Notes: generated by a model not told the origin, from the letters alone. Counted from the stretch's first letter, positions 15,842 through 24,775 are shown. The stretch: 64,000 nucleotides of DNA from Bacillus licheniformis DSM 13 = ATCC 14580 (GCF_000011645.1 NC_006270.3:2353501-2417500), one strand, 5' to 3'. Numbers and translations: made by a program.

Positions 15842-16807
15842 TTATTCACAGAAAATGTGTTTACCGATCCTTTTAATTTGAGGTCTGCCCCAAATCCATG
15901 AGCTAGTGGCCGTGTCAGGGTTAAAATAGTAAGTGGCATTTTCTGATGGATCCCAGCCGTTGATGGCGTCAAGAACGGCTTTTTTCGCCGTTTCATCCGG
16001 CGTCATATAAATCTGTCCGTCCGCGACAGCTGTAAATGCAAGCGGTTCAAAGATAACGCCCGCCACCGTATTCGGGAACGTAGGGCTATCGAGCCTGTTT
16101 AATATAACAGCTGCAACGGCAACCTGGCCGTCATACGGTTCTCCGCGCGCTTCACCGTAAACCGCTTGGGCCAACAGATTAATGTCGTTGTTCGAGAATC
16201 CGCCCGGCATATTGGCTGCAACGGCATCCTGTTTTTTAGGCGCGGCTTGTTTAGGTGCAGCCTTTGGCTGTGCTTGTTTTTTCGGCTGTGCAGGAGCGGC
16301 CTGCTGCTTTTGCTGCGGCTGTTTTTGGGCGGTACCCTGCTGTTGTGCGCCCTGCCGCTGTCTTGCTTCCGCCTTTTTTCTCGCCTGCTGCTGCACTTCT
16401 TTTGAAGGCTTCGTCTGATACTTCAGCGGCAGCCCGCCGTAATGTGTAAATTGGTTTCCTTTTCGAAGCTGTCTGTGCACGTAGTCGCTGTAATATTTAG
16501 TATGATTGATTAATAATCGTTTTGTTTTCGGCCCGACCAGGCCGTCTGTATCCCTTAAGCCGAACTGATTTTGGAAATTGCGGACGGCCCAGTATGTCGC
16601 CCACCCGTATACTCCGTCAATTCTGCCATTGTAATAGCCATTGTATTGAAGTCTTGCCTGCAGTTCAATCACATCATCCCCTGTCGCCCCCCGCTGTATT
16701 ACCTGTTCAGAAAAGGCAGCGCTTTTTTGACTGAATGGAAGTGAAAGACTGGTTGCCATAATGGTACATAAAATGACATTCAAACAAAAAGAACCTTTCG
16801 ACTTCAT
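15842..16807 (-). CDS. sleB: Spore cortex-lytic enzyme SleB
   Basis: SleB is a lytic transglycosylase that degrades muramic-lactam cortex peptidoglycan at germination. The 321-residue precursor has a signal peptide (about residues 1-30) and a peptidoglycan-binding domain (about 40-105, GATGDDVIELQARLQYNGYY). A Lys/Gln/Ala/Pro-rich linker (about 135-195) leads to a C-terminal hydrolase-2 domain with QAVYGEARGEPYDGQ carrying the catalytic Glu. The linker makes it about 15 residues longer than B. subtilis SleB. It precedes ypeB by 16 bp. Confidence 0.96.
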   Translation of the reverse strand: MKSKGSFCLNVILCTIMATSLSLPFSQKSAAFSEQVIQRGATGDDVIELQARLQYNGYYNGRIDGVYGWATYWAVRNFQNQFGLRDTDGLVGPKTKRLLINHTKYYSDYVHRQLRKGNQFTHYGGLPLKYQTKPSKEVQQQARKKAEARQRQGAQQQGTAQKQPQQKQQAAPAQPKKQAQPKAAPKQAAPKKQDAVAANMPGGFSNNDINLLAQAVYGEARGEPYDGQVAVAAVILNRLDSPTFPNTVAGVIFEPLAFTAVADGQIYMTPDETAKKAVLDAINGWDPSENATYYFNPDTATSSWIWGRPQIKRIGKHIFCE

Positions 16808-16918
16808 GTTTTAAGCCTCCTCCAGCATTTTTGTAACCATATCTTTTGTAGCGAGGCAGATTTTATACACGCTTTCCTTTCTGTTTCATCTTTAGGCAAA
16901 TATGCCTGACAAGAAAAA

Positions 16919-16945
16919 TAAAAAAACCGCCCTTTTACAAGGCGG
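16919..16945 (-). terminator. prsW terminator
   Basis: The arms CCGCC and GGCGG with a 9-nt loop directly follow the prsW stop codon, with seven T on the minus strand. Confidence 0.75.
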
Positions 16946-17614
16946 CTATTGCTGAAGAGGCTGCCCGCCGGTTTTGACGGAACGGGCTTTTTTTGCTTTG
17001 CGCAAGCCGAACCACCAAAGAAACGCCATAAAGGGCAGCATAAAATAGATCCAGTTTTTTAAGGCGAGCAGAATATAATCGTATAGACCGTGAAGCAAAG
17101 CCGGAATAAAAAGCGAGCATAGCAGCCATTTCATCTTTGTTTTGCTATCCGAAAAACGGGCTTTGCCGATGTAAAAGCCCATGATCACTCCGAATAAAGC
17201 ATGGCTGGAAACCGGAAGCAAAGCGCGCATAAAGGCGTACTCCACCCCGTTTCCGATGAGGTACAATATATTTTCAAGCGTCGCAAACCCCAATGAAAGG
17301 CTTGTCCCGTATACGATTCCGTCATAGTGTTCATCAAAGTCGATATGCTGAAAGGTGCTGACCATCAGCAAAAACCATTTTAAAAATTCTTCCAAAAAGC
17401 CGGAAGTTAAAAACGAAACGACAAAACTGCCCTCAGAAATGTGTTCTTTTTCCAATACATACTGGATGAACATCGTCGGAAAAACGAGCAAAACCCCCAG
17501 TATAAAGAGGCGGATGACCATATGAATGGGCTCGGATTCATATTTTTCCTTTAAGTAAAAATACATTAACAGTGCGATTCCGGGAGCTAGGCCTGCTGAG
17601 ATAATTCCGAACAT
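16946..17614 (-). CDS. prsW: Intramembrane protease PrsW
   Basis: PrsW makes the site-1 cut in the anti-sigma factor RsiW and so activates sigma-W under envelope stress. The 222-residue protein is multi-pass. It carries the family motifs [11 protein letters not shown] (paired catalytic Glu), [11 protein letters not shown] and [15 protein letters not shown], and a conserved His in [13 protein letters not shown]. It is 4 residues longer than the B. subtilis protein (ypdC) and stands alone between terminators. Confidence 0.95.
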
Positions 17615-17693
17615 GAGGAAACCTCTTTCCTTTTCATCTCATTCTATCCTACCATGATTCGGATTGTTTTGAAATTGAAAAAGAACAGGCCGC

Positions 17694-18662
17694 CTAATAG
17701 CAGAATTTGTCTTTTATGCCTTCTTTATAGCTTGCAAGAAGGACGGCGAGTTTCATTCTCGCTTTTTTGCTGTCATAATCCTTGCCTAAAATGACCCCTT
17801 TTTTCGCGAGGTCATAGCTGCTGCCTGCATAGTCATAGGTCGTATAAACTTCGCCTTCCTCTGCGCTCGTCGTGATGACGATATAAACGCCCTGATTTAA
17901 AGCTTGTTCGATATCAGCCATCATATTCGGCGGCACCTGCCCCCTTCCGACTCCCTCAAGGACGATCCCTTCGACACCCTCGCGGACGGCGGCTCTGATA
18001 AACTTGCCGTCTCCATCAAGATAGCATTTGACGATGTCCACTGCAGGAAGCGGCCTTTGCAGCTGGTGAACATCCCGCTTTAACGGCTTTTGATAAACGT
18101 ATACTTTGTCGTTATCAATGATCCCTAAGTAGCCGAAACCGAATACGTCAAAACCCTGCAGATTCGAAGCGTGCACTTTTTTAACGTAGCGCGCGTTAAA
18201 GATCCTTTCGTTAAAAACAACAACCGTGCCGGCTCCTTTTATATCCGGACTGCAAGCTGTATATACGGCATGCCTGATATTTGTATATGCATCTGTGCCT
18301 TGCTGTTCCGGTGCTCGCTGTGAACCTGTGACAACGACCGGCCTCTCATCCTCTATTGTTAAATCCAAAAAATAGGCGGTTTCTTCAAGCGTGTCCGTAC
18401 CATGCGTTACAACCGCGCCGTCATAGCCGCCGTCCTGAAACACGCGTTCGATGGTTTGCTTGAGCTCTAATAAATGCTGAAATGTTATATGCATACTTGG
18501 AAGCTGAAACGCCGGGTAGACATCGATCTGTACATCTTCCGGCAGGCTGCACATTTCGGCTAATTCAGGGCCGCTGATCGCCCCTGCCGCAAGCCGGCCG
18601 CTTTCGGTTTTCCGGCTGGCGATCGTTCCTCCCGTTGTAATGAGAGCTACTTTTTTATTCAT
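17694..18662 (-). CDS. L-asparaginase
   Basis: A 322-residue cytoplasmic asparaginase that hydrolyses asparagine to aspartate and ammonia. The first catalytic motif TTGGTIAS lies at residues 9-16 (nucleophile Thr13) and the second reads VTHGTDTLEET. The start is ATG 18662 after AAGGGG; an upstream in-frame extension to 18716 would run into the ypdA terminator. There is no signal peptide or lipobox, so it is not the AnsZ type. In B. subtilis prsW and ypdA are, as I recall, adjacent, so this gene looks like an insertion beside gudB, another amide and amino acid nitrogen gene. Confidence 0.88.
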   Translation of the reverse strand: MNKKVALITTGGTIASRKTESGRLAAGAISGPELAEMCSLPEDVQIDVYPAFQLPSMHITFQHLLELKQTIERVFQDGGYDGAVVTHGTDTLEETAYFLDLTIEDERPVVVTGSQRAPEQQGTDAYTNIRHAVYTACSPDIKGAGTVVVFNERIFNARYVKKVHASNLQGFDVFGFGYLGIIDNDKVYVYQKPLKRDVHQLQRPLPAVDIVKCYLDGDGKFIRAAVREGVEGIVLEGVGRGQVPPNMMADIEQALNQGVYIVITTSAEEGEVYTTYDYAGSSYDLAKKGVILGKDYDSKKARMKLAVLLASYKEGIKDKFCY

Positions 18663-18700
18663 GTCAAGATGCCCCTTTTCGCGTTGATCTGTGTGCCGAT

Positions 18701-18741
18701 AAAAAAGAGAGCACATCTATATATAGAATATGCTCTCTTTT
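18701..18741 (-). terminator. ypdA terminator
   Basis: A 10-bp perfect stem AAAGAGAGCA / TGCTCTCTTT (18704-18713, 18731-18740) with a 17-nt loop is followed by TTTTTTAT on the minus strand. Confidence 0.8.
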
Positions 18742-18771
18742 GCCTGATACAAATCATAAAACATCCGGTTT

Positions 18772-19737
18772 TTATATCCGTTTAGCAATTTCAGCTGCGA
18801 TTAAGCCGCCGTGAAAACGGCCGTTTTCAATAAAGATTTCATTTGCGTTGTTCCCGGCCGCAATAACGCCGGCGATAAAGATGCCTTCTTCGTTCGTCTC
18901 CATCGTTTCTTCATTAAAGAAAGGACGGCCCGACTCTGCGTCGATTTTGACTCCCATTTTTTGAAGAAAGCTATGATCTGGATGATAGCCGGTCATGGCA
19001 AATACAAAATCATTTTTGATCCTGGTTTCTTTTCCGTCGACAGAAAAAATCAGCTCGTCTTCCGTAATTTCTTTGACGACCGCCCGGAATTCCATTCTGA
19101 TTTTTCCGTGCTTGACAAGCGAAAGGAATTCCGGAAGGATCCACGGTTTGATGCTGGAGGAATATTCGTTCCCTCTGTACAATACGGTCACTCTTGCGCC
19201 CGCCTTAACGAGCTCCATTGCCGCGTCGACGCTTGAGTTTTTGCCCCCGATAACTGCAACATCTTTATCAAAGTACGGATGAGCCTCTTTAAAATAATGA
19301 AATACTTTTGGAAGGTCTTCTCCCGGTACATTCATATAGTTCGGATTGTCATAATATCCCGTTGCGACAATGCAAAAAGAAGACAAATACGTGTCCTTTG
19401 ATGTTTCCACGATAAATTGGTTATTCTCTGTTTTTGTTACGGATTGAACTTTCTCAAACGCGTTGATCCGTAGATTTTTTCGTTTGGCGACTTCCCTGTA
19501 ATAAGAAAGCGCCTGATTTCTGACCGGCTTGTGATTTTCAGTAATAAAAGCCACATCGCCAATCTCCAGTTTTTCGCTTGAGCTGAAAAAGGTTTGGTGA
19601 GTAGGATATTGATAAATGCTGTTGACGATGTTTCCTTTCTCAATGACGAGTGCATCTATTCCGATCTCTTGCATGTGAATAGCTGCTGAAAGCCCGCAGG
19701 GGCCGCCGCCGATAATGATCACTTTTTCTTCTTTCAT
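18772..19737 (-). CDS. ypdA: Bacillithiol disulfide reductase YpdA (Bdr)
   Basis: This flavoprotein reduces oxidised bacillithiol with NADPH and works with the bacilliredoxins. The 321-residue protein has the FAD-binding IIIGGGPCGLSAAIHMQ at the N-terminus, a second Rossmann motif VIGGKNSSVDAAMEL, and GVIAAGNNANEIFIENGRFHG near the C-terminus. The start is ATG 19737 after AGGAGATGAACGG. It lies directly behind the gudB terminator with no clear promoter of its own, so read-through may supply it. Confidence 0.93.
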   Translation of the reverse strand: MKEEKVIIIGGGPCGLSAAIHMQEIGIDALVIEKGNIVNSIYQYPTHQTFFSSSEKLEIGDVAFITENHKPVRNQALSYYREVAKRKNLRINAFEKVQSVTKTENNQFIVETSKDTYLSSFCIVATGYYDNPNYMNVPGEDLPKVFHYFKEAHPYFDKDVAVIGGKNSSVDAAMELVKAGARVTVLYRGNEYSSSIKPWILPEFLSLVKHGKIRMEFRAVVKEITEDELIFSVDGKETRIKNDFVFAMTGYHPDHSFLQKMGVKIDAESGRPFFNEETMETNEEGIFIAGVIAAGNNANEIFIENGRFHGGLIAAEIAKRI

Positions 19738-19770
19738 GTTCCGTTCATCTCCTGTCATATCCGGCAAATC

Positions 19771-19804
19771 AAAAAATCTCCTATTTTATGATAGGAGATT
19801 TTTT
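19771..19804 (-). terminator. gudB terminator
   Basis: The stem AAAAAATCTCCTA / TAGGAGATTTTTT has T and A tracts on both sides and lies 23 bp after gudB. It could act in both directions. Confidence 0.85.
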
Positions 19805-19826
19805 GGGTTGTTGCAAATGTTTGAGC

Positions 19827-21101
19827 CTATATCCAGCCTCTGAAGCGGGATGCTTCCGCCATCTTGCGGACGCCCACCATATAGGCTGCAAGCCTCATGT
19901 CAATTCTGCGGTTGTGCGCCATTTCATAAATGTTGTTGAACGATTTGACCATCATTTTTTCCAAACGTTCTTCAACTTCTTCTTCAGTCCAGTAGAATCC
20001 CTGGTTGTTTTGCACCCACTCAAAATAGGATACCGTTACACCGCCGGCGCTTGCCAGCACGTCCGGTACAAGAAGAATGTCGCGGTCGGAAAGAATTTTC
20101 GTCGCTTCGAGCGTCGTCGGGCCGTTGGCAGCTTCGACAACGATTTTCGCCTTGATGTTATGGGCGTTTTCCGCGGTAATTTGATTTTCTATGGCAGCCG
20201 GCACAAGAATGTCGCACTCCAGCTCCAGCAGTTCTTTGTTTGTAATGGTGTCATTAAACAGCTTTGTGACCGTTCCGAAGCTGTCTCGGCGGTCAAGCAG
20301 GTAATCGATGTCAAGCCCTTCAGGATCGTACAGGCCGCCGTATGCATCAGAAATGCCGACAACCTTTGCACCTGCGTCATACATGAATTTCGCAAGGTAG
20401 CTTCCCGCATTTCCGAACCCCTGCACGACGACAGAAGCTCCCTCAATGTCGATGTTTTTCTTTTTCGCCGCCTCTTTAATGCAGATTGTAACCCCTTTTG
20501 CTGTCGCAGATTCTCTGCCGTGAGAACCACCTAAAACGAGCGGTTTGCCGGTAATGAAGCCCGGCGAGTTGAATTCGTCGATTCTTGAATATTCGTCCAT
20601 CATCCATGCCATGATTTGAGAATTGGTAAATACATCGGGAGCCGGTACGTCTTTTGTCGGTCCGACAATTTGGCTGATCGCCCGAACGTACCCTCTGCTT
20701 AAACGTTCCAGTTCAGGAAAGGACATATCCCGCGGATCACAGATGATCCCGCCCTTTCCGCCTCCATATGGAAGGTCGATGATGCCGCATTTCAGACTCA
20801 TCCAAATAGAAAGCGCTTTAACTTCTTTTTCTGTAACTCCCGGATGAAAACGGATGCCGCCTTTTGTCGGCCCTACTGCATCATTGTGCTGGGCTCGGTA
20901 GCCCGTGAAAATCTTAACAGATCCATCGTCCATGCGAACCGGAATTTTCACCGTTAAAAAACGAATCGGTTCTTTTAGTAATTCATACACCTCTTCAGGA
21001 TATCCCAATTTTTCAAGCGCCTTATGTATCACCGTTTGCGTTGATTTCAAAACGTCATGTGTGTTTTCTTCAGTATGACCGGTGTTTTGATCGGCTACCA
21101 T
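19827..21101 (-). CDS. gudB: NAD-dependent glutamate dehydrogenase GudB
   Basis: A 424-residue catabolic glutamate dehydrogenase that deaminates glutamate to 2-oxoglutarate. The active-site region reads GGGKGGIICDPRDMS and the NAD-binding motif VQGFGNAGS. In B. subtilis 168 a 9-bp direct repeat duplicates VKA near the active site and inactivates the enzyme. Here the segment reads GVTEKEVKALSIWMSLK, without the repeat, so the product should be active. It has its own promoter and terminator. Confidence 0.96.
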   Translation of the reverse strand: MVADQNTGHTEENTHDVLKSTQTVIHKALEKLGYPEEVYELLKEPIRFLTVKIPVRMDDGSVKIFTGYRAQHNDAVGPTKGGIRFHPGVTEKEVKALSIWMSLKCGIIDLPYGGGKGGIICDPRDMSFPELERLSRGYVRAISQIVGPTKDVPAPDVFTNSQIMAWMMDEYSRIDEFNSPGFITGKPLVLGGSHGRESATAKGVTICIKEAAKKKNIDIEGASVVVQGFGNAGSYLAKFMYDAGAKVVGISDAYGGLYDPEGLDIDYLLDRRDSFGTVTKLFNDTITNKELLELECDILVPAAIENQITAENAHNIKAKIVVEAANGPTTLEATKILSDRDILLVPDVLASAGGVTVSYFEWVQNNQGFYWTEEEVEERLEKMMVKSFNNIYEMAHNRRIDMRLAAYMVGVRKMAEASRFRGWI

Positions 21102-21151
21102 TATAAGTTAACCTCCTAAAGTCTTTCTGGCATGTTGTCCTTTCAGAGAAT

Positions 21152-21180
21152 AGTATACACCCTTGCACTAATCATGCAAA
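21152..21180 (-). promoter_or_regulatory. gudB promoter
   Basis: Minus strand: TTTGCA (21175-21180), a 17-bp spacer, TATACT (21152-21157). It lies 50 bp before the gudB ATG, which follows TTAGGAGGTTAAC. Confidence 0.5.
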
Positions 21181-21249
21181 GAACAATCAACCATTTTTCG
21201 TGAAAATATTCAAGAAAAATCATTTTTGTTATATTCTTATTTTCGGCAG

Positions 21250-21276
21250 AAAAAAACTGCTGTTTAACACAGCAGA
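21250..21276 (-). terminator. mecB terminator
   Basis: The stem CTGCTGT / ACAGCAG with a 5-nt loop is followed by seven T on the minus strand, 20 bp after mecB. Confidence 0.8.
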
Positions 21277-21296
21277 ATATCTTTTTTGAATGCGGG

Positions 21297-21881
21297 CTAT
21301 TTAAAGTATGTCTGAATGGTCTGAACGGCATTGTTCTCCATGATTTTCTTTCCGTATTCCTGAAGCCTGTAAATCGTTAAAGTCGTCGGATTCCCATATT
21401 CGGCTAAAATCGAAATCACGCCGTCAACCTCAAGGGAGTCAAAATCGTCGAGACTTAAGAAATACCTGCCCTCATAGTGGTAGACTGTCCCGCCTTGAAT
21501 ACCGATGCGGTCCAGATTTTTGGAAAGTTCAATCAGATGCTCAAACGTTTGAAATTCATATATAATGTCAACACTTTCGCCAAGTTTGACTTGCATTTCA
21601 ATATAGTCCTCATCATACTCATTATCGTCTTCATCTGTTTCCTGATTTTTTGTGACAATGATGACCATTCCTTGTGCTTGAAGAGAATACACTTCAACAG
21701 CGATTGGGCCATTCGCTTCGAACCCGAGCTCTGTATTCGCTTCGTTCATCATGTCCTTAAACAGCTGCTGAACTTTAAATGAGTCTTTCCAAAGGTCTTC
21801 TTTCGTCAGCCCCCGGTCTGTCAGATCGTCAAGTGTCAGAAAGATTTTGATCTTATTATAATTTAGACGCTCAAGCCGCAT
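21297..21881 (-). CDS. mecB: ClpC adaptor protein MecB (YpbH)
   Basis: MecB is the paralogue of MecA. It delivers substrates to, and activates, the ClpCP protease. The 194-residue protein begins MRLERLNYNKIKIFLTLDDL, the substrate-binding N-domain. An acidic linker (DEDDNEYDEDYIEMQV, about residues 82-97) follows, then the ClpC-binding C-domain with VISILAEYGNPTTLTIYRL. Length equals B. subtilis MecB. ATG 21881 follows AGGAGGGAACGTT; the upstream in-frame codon at 21908 is rejected. Confidence 0.94.
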   Translation of the reverse strand: MRLERLNYNKIKIFLTLDDLTDRGLTKEDLWKDSFKVQQLFKDMMNEANTELGFEANGPIAVEVYSLQAQGMVIIVTKNQETDEDDNEYDEDYIEMQVKLGESVDIIYEFQTFEHLIELSKNLDRIGIQGGTVYHYEGRYFLSLDDFDSLEVDGVISILAEYGNPTTLTIYRLQEYGKKIMENNAVQTIQTYFK

Positions 21882-21965
21882 AACGTTCCCTCCTGCCTCT
21901 TCTTGCACACATCATATATCTTATTATATGGAGATGATGAGTCATAGGTTCTTAATTTTGATACC

Positions 21966-21994
21966 AGTTTACACTGTGTTTGAGAGGAAGACAA
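21966..21994 (-). promoter_or_regulatory. mecB promoter
   Basis: Minus strand: TTGTCT (21989-21994), a 17-bp spacer, TAAACT (21966-21971), 85 bp before the mecB start. Confidence 0.5.
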
Positions 21995-22034
21995 GCACAA
22001 TGCCGCCTTTTCGTTTTTTTTCAGTGAAAAAGCA

Positions 22035-22820
22035 TCAGTTTCCTTCCATACGGGGGCCCGGAACCAGATTGATCAGATGGGTTTCCGGCCTCGCTCCGAG
22101 CCGCAGAGGAAGCTTCGACGTTCCATAGCCGTTGCTGATCAAGTACGGAGCCTTGAAAACAGTGCCGGTTCCTCCGATTTCACAGAGCCCGAATCTGCCG
22201 AAGCGAATCTGTCCTCCGTGGGTATGACCGCTCAATATCAGGTCAATACCGTCCGCCTCCTGTATTTGATGATGAATCTCCGGATTATGTGACACAAGGA
22301 CAGTCGGAAAACCCGGCTGCACGCCGCCGAGAGCTGCCGGGTAATCATCCAATTCGAGTCTGATGTCATCCACTCCGCAAATATTGACAGTTTGTCCTTG
22401 ATGGTCATGCAATACCGAAGCATTGCGCAAAGGCGTTACACCGTATGTCTTGAATATTTCCAGCAGCCTTTCCTGATCAACTTCATAATCGTTATTTCCC
22501 CATACAAAATACGTTTTTCCCAAACTTGAAAGCCTTTTGATATTTTCTTCAATTCTCGTATAAGGGACGCCGCCCTCTGCTAAGTCGCCGCCGATGATGA
22601 CGAGCTGAACCCCGCGTTCTTTCACTTCACAAATAATGTCTTCGCTGACTGTCCGCCTATGAATATCTGAAATAAAAAAGACATTCAATTCCTTTTTCAG
22701 GCGCCCGAGTGAAAATTCAGCCTTCAACACCCGGTTTTCGCGCGCGATGGCTGACATTTTCCACACTAAAGCAGCAAGGCCGATGAAAGCGGCCGAAGCC
22801 AGACTGAGCCAATAGATCAT
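22035..22820 (-). CDS. ypbG: Membrane-anchored metallophosphoesterase YpbG
   Basis: A 261-residue protein with an N-terminal anchor (residues 1-21) and a calcineurin-type phosphoesterase domain. The metal ligands are seen in FISDIHRR, IIGGDLAEGG, VWGNND, LVSHNPE and LSGHTHGGQIRFG. The order fits the UDP-2,3-diacylglucosamine hydrolase/YkuE-like branch. The substrate is unknown, but a membrane lipid head group is plausible. The start is ATG 22820, 7 nt after GGAG; the ATG two codons upstream is too close to it. Confidence 0.85.
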   Translation of the reverse strand: MIYWLSLASAAFIGLAALVWKMSAIARENRVLKAEFSLGRLKKELNVFFISDIHRRTVSEDIICEVKERGVQLVIIGGDLAEGGVPYTRIEENIKRLSSLGKTYFVWGNNDYEVDQERLLEIFKTYGVTPLRNASVLHDHQGQTVNICGVDDIRLELDDYPAALGGVQPGFPTVLVSHNPEIHHQIQEADGIDLILSGHTHGGQIRFGRFGLCEIGGTGTVFKAPYLISNGYGTSKLPLRLGARPETHLINLVPGPRMEGN

Positions 22821-22865
22821 GTGCATTCTCCAATCTGTTTTGTTTATGATAAGACGGCTTGATGC

Positions 22866-22900
22866 AAAAAGACGTTTCTTTTAACAAGAAAACGTCTTTT
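22866..22900 (-). terminator. ypbF terminator
   Basis: The minus strand has AAAAGACGTTT and AAACGTCTTTT arms with T tail TTTTTGC, overlapping the ypbF stop codon. Confidence 0.8.
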
Positions 22901-23351
22901 ATTTGCTTTCGAAATAAAGATTAATGTCATACTGCTGTTTCATGATCTTAAAAACCGTTTCCCTTGATTTCCACTCTTCAGGCTGGGGCCATAGATCCGT
23001 GCTTTTCTGAATAATCTCGCATCTCAGCTTATGATATTCCCCTTCTGCTTTTTCTTCCTTCTTTTTAAAATAGTAAGCGGTGCTGTATGCAAAAGCGGCC
23101 GACAAGATCCACAGCAGATAGACGGAGTCATTCAGCAAGCCGGAAAGGAAGCCGTTTTGCCCAATCCCCTTTGACGCTGCAAACACACAAAACGAAACCG
23201 CGCATATCGCCGCCACCGCCTGCCACCTGAATGTCTGTCTGGCATAGTTTTCGTACTTTTTCTTCCTTTTAATTAAGGCGCGGAGCATTTGTTTCGTCGG
23301 TTCGTCCGTAAAACGGTCCAGCTCTTCAAGCTCGCTTCCCACAGTCCTCAC
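22899..23351 (-). CDS. ypbF: YpbF, two-helix membrane protein (DUF2663)
   Basis: A 150-residue protein with two hydrophobic helices (about residues 44-62 and 73-93) between charged, predicted helical ends. The start is GTG 23351; another GTG at 23342 with AAGGTG 8 nt upstream is equally good. It is separated from ypbE by 58 bp that include a possible promoter (TTGCCC, 18 bp, TACTAA). Function unknown. Confidence 0.7.
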   Translation of the reverse strand: MRTVGSELEELDRFTDEPTKQMLRALIKRKKKYENYARQTFRWQAVAAICAVSFCVFAASKGIGQNGFLSGLLNDSVYLLWILSAAFAYSTAYYFKKKEEKAEGEYHKLRCEIIQKSTDLWPQPEEWKSRETVFKIMKQQYDINLYFESK

Positions 23352-23409
23352 ACCTTGTCCTATTTGTTAGTACAATGTATATGTATTCGCGGGCAAAATC
23401 ATGCCACTG

Positions 23410-24189
23410 TTAATAAATCGGGATATCCAGGACCTGGCCGGCGTAGACATTGTTGCCTGATAATTGATTGTAGTTGCGGATTTTTTCCTCTCCTGACCGG
23501 TTCTTATAATATTTCATCGAAATCCGGAAAAGCGTCTCTTTTTCGCCAACCGTGTGCTTCAGCACCTTTTTGGGCTGCGGTGCTTGCTGAACTGGCGGCG
23601 TTTGAGGCGCGTTTGCCGTTTTCTTCTCTTGTTCCGCAGGCTGCTTCGATGCGGCGGGCTTCTTTGCAGCGACAGGCTGCTCATCTGCTTTTTTTGCCTC
23701 TTTAGGCCGCTCTTTTTGCTTTTGCTCGTCTTTTTTGGACGGTTCATCCTCTTTATTTTCCGGCTGTTTGCTCTCTTTCAGCTTTTCTTCTTGAAGGGCG
23801 GCGGCTGTATGCTGCGAAGCCGCCTTTTGATCCGCTTCTTGTTCACCGTTTTGATTTTCATTCGTCATTCCCGTTTCACCTTTGTTTTCATAAAACACAT
23901 TATCATATTGATCAGGGTCGGTATCGCCTCCTTGATTCAGCATGTACATGAACACCACGAAGACGATGATCGGAATGAAAACAAACATGACTGCAAGAGA
24001 CGTGAATAGTGGATTTCTGTCTTTATTCTTTTTTTTGCTGGACTTCTTTTTTTTATGATAAGTCCGTCTGGAAGGAATCTCCTCATCAAGTGTCTCCAGT
24101 TCAACAGCCGCGGCCGCCTCCCGGTTCATTTCAGCGCTGGCCTTCTCCTGTTCCCTCTTCTTCCTCTCTATTCTTGACATCTCCGTCAT
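23410..24189 (-). CDS. ypbE: YpbE, membrane-anchored LysM protein
   Basis: A 259-residue protein with a basic cytoplasmic N-terminus, one membrane helix (about residues 67-87) and a long charged, low-complexity Lys/Glu/Pro/Gln linker. A single C-terminal LysM domain reads HTVGEKETLFRISMKYY and ends in LDIPIY. LysM binds peptidoglycan, so it should link membrane and wall. ATG 24189 follows GGAGGAGTTCAC. The first 59 bp lie inside the 3' end of ypbD in another frame. Confidence 0.88.
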   Translation of the reverse strand: MTEMSRIERKKREQEKASAEMNREAAAAVELETLDEEIPSRRTYHKKKKSSKKKNKDRNPLFTSLAVMFVFIPIIVFVVFMYMLNQGGDTDPDQYDNVFYENKGETGMTNENQNGEQEADQKAASQHTAAALQEEKLKESKQPENKEDEPSKKDEQKQKERPKEAKKADEQPVAAKKPAASKQPAEQEKKTANAPQTPPVQQAPQPKKVLKHTVGEKETLFRISMKYYKNRSGEEKIRNYNQLSGNNVYAGQVLDIPIY

Positions 24190-24775
24190 GTGAACTCCTC
24201 CTTACGTGTTGAAAACGAATCTGGCACGCAAATACAACATCGATCAAAAAATGTGCCGTGACAGGAACAAATAAATTCCCTGTCCGTTCAAAGCTCAATC
24301 CGAGCAAAAAGCTGATGGACACCACCATTACAAACAGCAGCCATTTTTTTAAATAACGAAAATGCAATATCGCGAAAATAATGCTCGCCGCCCAGAGACC
24401 GAAATGCGTCTGGATAACGCCCCTGAACAATATTTCCTCTGCAAATGCAATGAAAAGGGTAAGAATCACGATATGCGGATACGAGCGTTCACGAAAGAGC
24501 TTTTCATTTATCCCTTCATCGTCATACATATGCTTGGGAGCCCATTTCATCACCATCAGGTCGGCGATGATCACGAGAGCCGCGAGCGGCGCCCCGTACT
24601 TCAGGATGCTCAAGTCCGATGGATTCCAAAGCGATAGAAAAGCGTCTGCATCATCAAATAAAAAGATGCCCATCAATAATGCGGTAAAAAGCATCAGCGT
24701 CTGGGAAAAATAGAGCTGTTTCAGCATTTCCCCGTCTGACAGGCGACGTATGATTTCCGACTGTTTTTTCAGCAT
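24131..24775 (-). CDS. ypbD: CPBP-family intramembrane metalloprotease YpbD
   Basis: A 214-residue multi-pass protein with the CPBP (Abi/CaaX) motifs FAEEILFRGVIQTHF (EExxxR), FAILHFRYLKK and a third conserved HFLIDVVF. Such proteins are putative proteases; the substrate is unknown. The C-terminal 25 residues, after FACQIRFQ, are hydrophilic, lie within the start of ypbE and have no membrane-domain role. B. subtilis YpbD is about that much shorter, so this looks like read-through beyond an ancestral stop. It overlaps recS by 7 bp. Confidence 0.85.
   Translation of the reverse strand: MLKKQSEIIRRLSDGEMLKQLYFSQTLMLFTALLMGIFLFDDADAFLSLWNPSDLSILKYGAPLAALVIIADLMVMKWAPKHMYDDEGINEKLFRERSYPHIVILTLFIAFAEEILFRGVIQTHFGLWAASIIFAILHFRYLKKWLLFVMVVSISFLLGLSFERTGNLFVPVTAHFLIDVVFACQIRFQHVRRSSHDGDVKNREEEEGTGEGQR

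Noticed and set aside
16166..16449. Cysteine- and alanine-rich plus-strand frames opposite sleB
   Set aside because: They are shadows of the Lys/Gln/Ala/Pro linker codons of SleB, without start signals.
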